From Thiomicrorhabdus sp965603495 (GTDB lineage: Bacteria; Pseudomonadota; Gammaproteobacteria; Thiomicrospirales; Thiomicrospiraceae): a stretch of DNA of 64,000 bases. The stretch lies in the NCBI GenBank assembly GCA_965603495.1, contig CBFDDF010000001.1, forward strand, positions 124,001 through 188,000. The letters are read 5' to 3'. Of the stretch, positions 59,160-64,000 are shown one piece after another (positions within the stretch are counted from its first letter, which is position 1; every line of letters starts with the position of its first letter). The notes beneath the pieces are model-generated. The model had not been told where the DNA came from and did no database searches. It saw nothing but the letters and a program-made list of their open reading frames with translations. The translations under genes were made by a program, and so were the position numbers.

Positions 59160-59978
59160 ATGACCGTTATTTCGCGTTTCACGCTTTTAAATACCAGGCC
59201 TGCACATCAGGCCGAGGCCTTATCTGAGTTGGTATTGAAAGTAGGGGGTAGAGCATTAAATTGTCCTACCTTGGAAATTCAGTGGCGTTCTCAAGCGGAA
59301 TTGTTATTGGCCTTAGCCCAAGATTTTGAGCAGTATGACAAGATTATTTTGACCAGTGTCAATGCGGTACAAGGTCTTTTAAATAGTCATGTAAAACTAA
59401 ACGCTCAAGCAGAGTCATCCAAATCACGATTTTTTGCAATTGGCAAAGCAACTCAACAAGCAGGCCTGGACAACCATTTGCCAATAGCCTGTTTGGAGCA
59501 AGGTCGTTATGATAGTGAAGCCCTGTTACAACATCCATTAATGCAGTCAGTGCAGGGCAAGTCGATACTGGTAGTTAAAGGTCAGGCAGGTCGGACTCTA
59601 TTAATTGAGTCCTTAACGGCAAGCGGTGCTCGGGTGGATGCTTGGGATGTGTATCAACGGGTTCCTACCGAATTTTGTCAACAAAGCTGGCAATATTTTA
59701 TAAAATCAGTACATCCAATCCTGTTGTTTACCAGTGTGGGGAGCTTTGAAACGCTCATGGCGGGTTTGCTTCAGTTGGATACGGGTTATGCCCTTATGCC
59801 TGAGACACCGCAAGCAACTAACCAGGCCTGGTCATTTTTACAAAATACGATTGTTTTTAGTGAAAGAATTAAACAAGCGATGCTGCTACAAGGTTGGCAA
59901 TCTTCAATCAGTGTCGTTGAGCAACAAAGTGATTTGGGTATTATTCAAGCGATTGAACAGTGTTTACCCTCCGATTAG
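59160..59978 (+). CDS. hemD: Uroporphyrinogen-III synthase
   Basis: 272 residues. HemD is weakly conserved; the LNTRPAHQAEALSELV start, the ILTSVNAVQGLL segment, the VVKGQAGRTLLIESL segment and the HPILLFTSVGSFETL stretch support the call, together with its place 26 bp after hemC. It closes hydroxymethylbilane to uroporphyrinogen III with inversion of ring D. It contains a full palindrome copy near its C-terminus (59821-59832) and partial copies at 59193 and 59461. Confidence 0.92.
   Translation: MTVISRFTLLNTRPAHQAEALSELVLKVGGRALNCPTLEIQWRSQAELLLALAQDFEQYDKIILTSVNAVQGLLNSHVKLNAQAESSKSRFFAIGKATQQAGLDNHLPIACLEQGRYDSEALLQHPLMQSVQGKSILVVKGQAGRTLLIESLTASGARVDAWDVYQRVPTEFCQQSWQYFIKSVHPILLFTSVGSFETLMAGLLQLDTGYALMPETPQATNQAWSFLQNTIVFSERIKQAMLLQGWQSSISVVEQQSDLGIIQAIEQCLPSD
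59821..59832. repeat. Palindrome ACCAGGCCTGGT inside hemD
   Basis: Exact copy in frame as aAC-CAG-GCC-TGG-T, reading Asn-Gln-Ala-Trp-Ser. Followed by CATTTTT, which matches the right arm of the terminator copies, so it could form an internal hairpin with a T-run inside the gene. Confidence 0.9.
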
Positions 59979-60013
59979 TTAGCCGTTATAAGTCTCATAA
60001 TAGGTAGATCAAT

Positions 60014-61465
60014 ATGTCAAAGCATCATACAGCAGCAAGCCAGGCCAATCCGCACACATCTACCATCGATTCTACGGTGATTGAAGGCGAAGTACTTGGT
60101 GATCATGTTGAAGAAAGTATTGACGAGAAAATCTCTAGAGGGCGCGCTTATTCAAATTCTAAAGCCAAGCCTGAACCTAAAAGTAATAACGATTATACAG
60201 AATCTAGCGTAACCACACATTCGTGGTTTGCTAAATACCGTTCGTACGTTTTGGGATTATTGATGTTTATTGTGGTGATTTTGGTGCTATTTGCAACCCG
60301 CCCGAATACCGCATGGCAGATACAACACATTAATGCTTTGCAAACAGATGTCGCACAGCTCTATCAGGATAATGAAGCGCTTGAAGCCCGTTTGACGTCT
60401 CAGGCAGCGAGTGTCCAGAAAACCGTCGAAACGGCAGTTGTTAAAGCACTGGCGGATACTGAAAATCAACCGTTAGTGAGTCAGGCTGACCTGGATGGCA
60501 TCAAACAATCAATGCAATTACAGTTGGAGCAACTACAGGAGCGTTTACTTGGGCTGAAAGAAACCGTTACACCACAGCTTCAAAAATCCCAAGAGGGTAT
60601 TGACCAGATTGTTGAGTCGGCGAACGAAATTACTGGGGCTCTTAAGCCCTCTAAAGAAACTGAAGAGCAGCTTAAGCTGCTAGAGCAAAAACTACAAATT
60701 CAAATGGGTGAAATAGGGGTTAAATTAGCTAAGTTATTTGATTCTAATGCTCACCAATCAACTTTAAGTGCCCAGCAGGCTTTAACGAGCTCACAGATCC
60801 AACAATGGATTGTTGCAATCAATACCCAGTGGATGCTACAGGGGCGTGTTGAGCAAACCTCACAACAGTTGCTAGCTTTAGAGCAAGCGATTGGTTTAAG
60901 TGATTTAACCAGTGCGACGGCTTTAGCACGTTTGATTGGACAGGATTTAGCCAATTTAGACACGTTACAGAAAGCCTCTAATGAAAGTGATGCGCTTAAT
61001 ACTCAGGATTTAAAGCAAGCCATTAGAACGTTAACATTAACTGATATTAAAGCGACCGACATTATTAATAACACTGCGAATGGTGTCGTGGACAGCAAAG
61101 GTGAGCGAATTTCGGTCGGAGAGGAAATCAGCTCAGAGTCTGCACTAGATCAATTGATTGAACGTTTTGGACAAATGGTCTCCCTCAAAAAACGTGATAC
61201 TTCAACGGAGCAAACAAAAGTAGAGTCACTCGTGATGCATGATGTTTTGGTGCAGAGAGGTTTATTGTTGGTAGATCGTATTGATTGGGCTTTGCAGACA
61301 CAATCTACAGCTGGACTTACCTCAGCAATAGCAGATTTAGAAGGTTTTATTGCCAGTCATTTTAAGGCGCAGGTTACGGAATTTACGGCTTTATTGCAGC
61401 CTTTTAAAAGTCAATCATTTAAGTTACGTCAACCATTGGCAATTTTGAGCCTGCAGTCAGAATAA
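60014..61465 (+). CDS. hemX: HemX-like membrane protein of the hem operon
   Basis: 483 residues. A charged cytoplasmic N-terminus (about 75 residues) leads to one membrane helix (YVLGLLMFIVVILVLFATRP). A long periplasmic coiled coil (about 105-230, rich in Gln, Glu and Leu) and a helical domain follow. This is the layout of HemX in gammaproteobacteria, often annotated as uroporphyrinogen methyltransferase although it has no methyltransferase motif. It stands 35 bp after hemD and 72 bp before hemY. Its true role is unknown. Confidence 0.85.
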   Translation: MSKHHTAASQANPHTSTIDSTVIEGEVLGDHVEESIDEKISRGRAYSNSKAKPEPKSNNDYTESSVTTHSWFAKYRSYVLGLLMFIVVILVLFATRPNTAWQIQHINALQTDVAQLYQDNEALEARLTSQAASVQKTVETAVVKALADTENQPLVSQADLDGIKQSMQLQLEQLQERLLGLKETVTPQLQKSQEGIDQIVESANEITGALKPSKETEEQLKLLEQKLQIQMGEIGVKLAKLFDSNAHQSTLSAQQALTSSQIQQWIVAINTQWMLQGRVEQTSQQLLALEQAIGLSDLTSATALARLIGQDLANLDTLQKASNESDALNTQDLKQAIRTLTLTDIKATDIINNTANGVVDSKGERISVGEEISSESALDQLIERFGQMVSLKKRDTSTEQTKVESLVMHDVLVQRGLLLVDRIDWALQTQSTAGLTSAIADLEGFIASHFKAQVTEFTALLQPFKSQSFKLRQPLAILSLQSE

Positions 61466-61537
61466 TAGCCAGGCATCACATTATACAAAGTGCTCTTTAA
61501 TGCTCACTGTACTTAACCAAAGGGATCGAGAAAACGC

Positions 61538-62728
61538 ATGCGATTAATATTAGTTTGGGCAGTTGTCTTTTTTGTCGGTACTAGCTTAGCCACCTTAATG
61601 CTCTACGATAATGGTCAGGTTTCTATCGTTTGGGGTGATTGGGTCATTGAAACAAGTTTAAGCTTTTTAGTATCGGCAATCATCGGATTATTTCTACTCG
61701 GCTATTTGTTAGTACGACTATTTTTAAATCTTTGGAATTTTCCCGTTTGGTGGCGACGTAGTCGACGATTACGTCAGTATAGTAAAGCTGAAAATGCGAT
61801 GGCCAAAGGTATGATTGCCTTAGAGTATGGCGATTGGCACAAAGCAGAAAAGGAGCTCATTAAGAGCGCTAAGCAGAGTGAAGCGGGATTGGTTCACTAT
61901 TTAAGTGCTGCAAAGATGGCGCATAATCAAAAGGCTTATGGCCGGCGTGATCAATACCTTGAGCAGGCGCGTGAAGACTACACTGCGGATTATGTGACGA
62001 TTGGTTTAGTCGAGGCTCGGTTATTGTCTGAAGAACAGCCTGAAGTCGCGTTGGCTATTTTAGAAGCTTTACATGAGCAACATCCACAACACATTACAGT
62101 TTTAGCGGAATACGCTATAGGATTGCGCCAACTATGTCGTTGGGGAACATTAGAGGCTTTAATGCCTTTGATTAAAAAGCTACGAGCACTAGACAAAACG
62201 CAACTGCTTGACCTTGAGCAGACCTTACTAGCGGGTAAGTTGGCTTCGGCTTTGGATGAAGCCAGCTTGGATCAATTATGGGCACAGCTGAGCTATAAGC
62301 AAAAAATGATACCGCAAGTGTTATCAGAATATGTTGAGCAACGAATTGGTAGGGGGCAAGAAGTTGGTCTGGCATCATTAATTGAGAAGGCCGTTAAAAA
62401 ACAGTGGAATGACCGTCTCGTTTATCAATATGGTCGTTTGACACTTGGTCCAGCATTTGAGCGTTTGAAAATGGCTGAAACCTGGTTAAAAGGTAAAGAA
62501 AATAATCCTGTTTTGTTATTGTCATTAGGTCGCCTGGCTTGTAGTAGCCAGCTATGGGGTCGCGGCCAGAATCATTTACAAGAGAGTTTGAAGCTTCGTC
62601 CAGAAGTGGAAACCTATCATGCGTTGGCGTTGTGTTATGAAGCTGAAGGTAAAGATAATCAAGCGGCTTTAACCTATAAGGAAGCGATTATGCGCCTAGA
62701 GGGCAAGTCCTTGCTGGATAAGTCTTAG
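61538..62728 (+). CDS. hemY: HemY-like membrane TPR protein
   Basis: 396 residues. Two N-terminal membrane helices (LILVWAVVFFVGTSLATLML and the segment from SFLVSAIIGLFLLGYLLVRL) are followed by a periplasmic/cytoplasmic TPR domain (AENAMAKGMIALEYGDWHKAEKELIKSA, HYLSAAKMAHNQKAYGRRDQYL, VLAEYAIGLRQL). This is the HemY family of gammaproteobacteria, unrelated to the protoporphyrinogen oxidase of the same name. It is the last gene of the hem operon. A short hairpin follows, GAGGCGGTTCGGCCTC (62815-62830). Confidence 0.93.
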   Translation: MRLILVWAVVFFVGTSLATLMLYDNGQVSIVWGDWVIETSLSFLVSAIIGLFLLGYLLVRLFLNLWNFPVWWRRSRRLRQYSKAENAMAKGMIALEYGDWHKAEKELIKSAKQSEAGLVHYLSAAKMAHNQKAYGRRDQYLEQAREDYTADYVTIGLVEARLLSEEQPEVALAILEALHEQHPQHITVLAEYAIGLRQLCRWGTLEALMPLIKKLRALDKTQLLDLEQTLLAGKLASALDEASLDQLWAQLSYKQKMIPQVLSEYVEQRIGRGQEVGLASLIEKAVKKQWNDRLVYQYGRLTLGPAFERLKMAETWLKGKENNPVLLLSLGRLACSSQLWGRGQNHLQESLKLRPEVETYHALALCYEAEGKDNQAALTYKEAIMRLEGKSLLDKS

Positions 62729-62814
62729 TGAGTTAGATGTCGTAAGATGCTGACTTGAGCCACCTATGTTTGTTTTAAGGTTCTACTCAACAGCTATATA
62801 TCCCATTTCTAATG

Positions 62815-62830
62815 AGGCGGTTCGGCCTCG
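62815..62830. terminator. Short hairpin between hemY and the haem-c sensor gene
   Basis: GAGGC and GCCTC form a five-base stem with a six-base loop, about 85 bases past the hemY stop. No T-run follows directly, so this is a weak terminator candidate. The rest of the 231-bp gap between the convergent genes shows nothing recognisable. Confidence 0.35.
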
Positions 62831-62959
62831 GATCTTAATCCTGTAAAGAGTTTTTCCAGATAATAGTATGCCGGATAAGGAGTGAATTGAAAGGTCTACC
62901 AAATGCTCATTATCAATCGCTTTACGGGTAATGGATAATGTGGGTGTTAGGGTTGTATT

Positions 62960-64000
62960 TTATGGTGCTTTTGGAGGGTAGCGTCCAATTAAAGGCTCTG
63001 AATCACGCATTTCTTTAATTGCCGAGCGCATGAGCTCTTGTGCGTTCGTATTATCTTCCGTAAAGGTCGATGCGCCCACCTGCATAGTAAATTGATACTC
63101 AGGTAGTACCACCGTTTTAGGTAAGTCACTAGGTAAAGGGCTTTGCGTCAAGCGTTGGTAAATATCATGTTTAAGTGTCGCTACACCAACTTCATCGGTC
63201 TCGGGTGCCACAATAGCAAAGATTTTTTCTTCTAATCTAAAAACTAAATCGGTTTCACGAGAATCGTTGTGTAGAATCTGGCCAAATACCATGTATTTCG
63301 ATCCTGGATTTTCGATCTCAATGTTTTTAGCGGTTGAGTTTAAAACTTTGACCTCGACCAATTTAATCAGCAAAATTGAAAATGGATGGTGGTAGCGATG
63401 ACTTCTAAGCAGTTCATAGCGAATCACTTCTTGATAGCGCTCTTTATGAAAAAGTCCAGATTCATGTTCGGTCACTATCAGGTTGTCTAGCTTGTCGTAG
63501 ATGCCTTGAATCGTGTGGATGTGGTCACTGATGCTTTCATCAATTTCATCAATTTCCAGCATGGTTTGCGGTTCACGCTGCCAGTCGATATGCTGTTCAT
63601 GCGAAGTCAGTCTTAAGCGCTTTACTCGGTTATTCAAGTTCGACAACGGTACTAGTAAGTTCTGATGAACTAATTTGTTCGTGATAATGGTCGCGACAAT
63701 GATAAATAACACTAAGAATATAAAGAAAAAGATCAAGATTGCAGTCGATGAGATATGGTCAATGGACATGGGTACTTGTAATACCAGTGTTCCTGCGAGT
63801 GCACCAGTATAAACCTCCCCAGACTGCACTTGTTGAGCATGGCAAACCAAACATTGGTTTTTGAAGATAATGGGTAGTCCAGCACTGATGGTACCGCTCA
63901 TGATGTTGGTGTTGACAACGGTTCTTTCTGTATCCTCTACGTGGTGGACCAGGCTTTGAAAAGTTGCAGTGGTCGGTGTGCTAGGGTCAATAACATCATC
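62960..64000 (-). CDS. Membrane sensor with haem-c motif and degenerate GGDEF domain (5' end outside window)
   Basis: The frame stays open to the window end, so the N-terminus is missing; the ATG at 63901 is internal. Visible parts, in order: a periplasmic segment with CLVCH, a c-type haem attachment motif in a Tll0287/DUF3365-like setting (IFKNQCLVCHAQQVQSGE); one membrane helix (TAILIFFFIFLVLFIIVATI); a HAMP-like linker; and a GGDEF-fold domain. The catalytic signature is replaced (FRLEEKIFAIVAP where RYGGDEF is expected), so it should not make c-di-GMP. It may sense redox state or a gas through the haem and signal by contact. Family naming is tentative. Confidence 0.75.
   Translation of the reverse strand, partial: DDVIDPSTPTTATFQSLVHHVEDTERTVVNTNIMSGTISAGLPIIFKNQCLVCHAQQVQSGEVYTGALAGTLVLQVPMSIDHISSTAILIFFFIFLVLFIIVATIITNKLVHQNLLVPLSNLNNRVKRLRLTSHEQHIDWQREPQTMLEIDEIDESISDHIHTIQGIYDKLDNLIVTEHESGLFHKERYQEVIRYELLRSHRYHHPFSILLIKLVEVKVLNSTAKNIEIENPGSKYMVFGQILHNDSRETDLVFRLEEKIFAIVAPETDEVGVATLKHDIYQRLTQSPLPSDLPKTVVLPEYQFTMQVGASTFTEDNTNAQELMRSAIKEMRDSEPLIGRYPPKAP

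Noticed and set aside
1..64000. tRNA, rRNA, insertion sequences, prophage or integrative elements
   Set aside because: No cloverleaf-like sequence, rRNA segment, transposase, integrase or terminal inverted repeats were recognised by eye; a tRNA scan could still find a missed gene.

Overview
This 64 kb window comes from a moderately AT-rich gammaproteobacterial chromosome. The gene content (selD/mnmH, MtfA, a hemCDXY operon, several c-di-GMP proteins, a copAB copper locus, an ArsR-rhodanese fusion) would fit a marine sulfur oxidiser of the Thiomicrospira/Hydrogenovibrio/Thiomicrorhabdus type. That placement is an inference from gene content and style; no rRNA or marker gene here proves it. No tRNA, rRNA, transposase, integrase, phage gene or CRISPR array was recognised.

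Layout. 1-444: 3' end of a ZIP metal transporter. 506-6674 (minus): a complete F-type ATPase operon in the order beta, epsilon, AtpQ-like, a, c, b/delta, alpha, gamma. This is the arrangement of the 'N-ATPase' class rather than the housekeeping atpIBEFHAGDC operon; it lacks atpR, and its alpha P-loop lysine is arginine. 6731-9785 (minus): an ABC-2 exporter with a HlyD-type adaptor. 10099-13425 (minus): copper resistance (CopL-like leader protein, CopA, CopB), preceded by a PAS histidine kinase. 15815-17198 (plus): peroxiredoxin and MtfA peptidase. 17319-20374 (minus): VIT-family transporter, mnmH and selD.

20679-31185 (minus) is a block of second-messenger genes. A GGDEF-EAL protein is coupled to a periplasmic binding lipoprotein. 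Next comes a likely operon of TPR/beta-barrel protein, FecR-domain protein, CHASE2-adenylate cyclase and a metallo-beta-lactamase/GAF/HD-GYP fusion. That operon could make cAMP, possibly hydrolyse a cyclic nucleotide, and degrade c-di-GMP. 31388-37439 (minus): RND efflux pump, its adaptor, an ArsR-rhodanese regulator and a secreted alpha/beta hydrolase. 37851-45498 (plus): a MoxR/Bat operon (MoxR, DUF58, DUF4381, two VWA proteins, BatD). 45569-47653 (minus): small proteins including TrxC. 47978-54264 (plus): a LapA-like type I-secreted adhesin followed by a kinase-like/Sel1 protein that lacks catalytic residues. 54332-62728: a helical protein of unknown function, apt, rsuA, argH and hemC-hemD-hemX-hemY. 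62960-64000 (minus, 5' end outside the window): a membrane sensor with a haem-c motif and a degenerate GGDEF domain.

The feature that runs through the whole window is a short perfect palindrome with core ACCAGGCCTGGT. It occurs ten times exactly, although a given 12-mer is expected about 0.004 times in 64 kb. Six copies are intergenic, all within about 65 bp downstream of a stop codon, and most extend into terminator-like hairpins. Four copies lie inside genes, three of them reading Gln-Ala-Trp. It is a candidate terminator, uptake-signal or protein-binding repeat of this genome.
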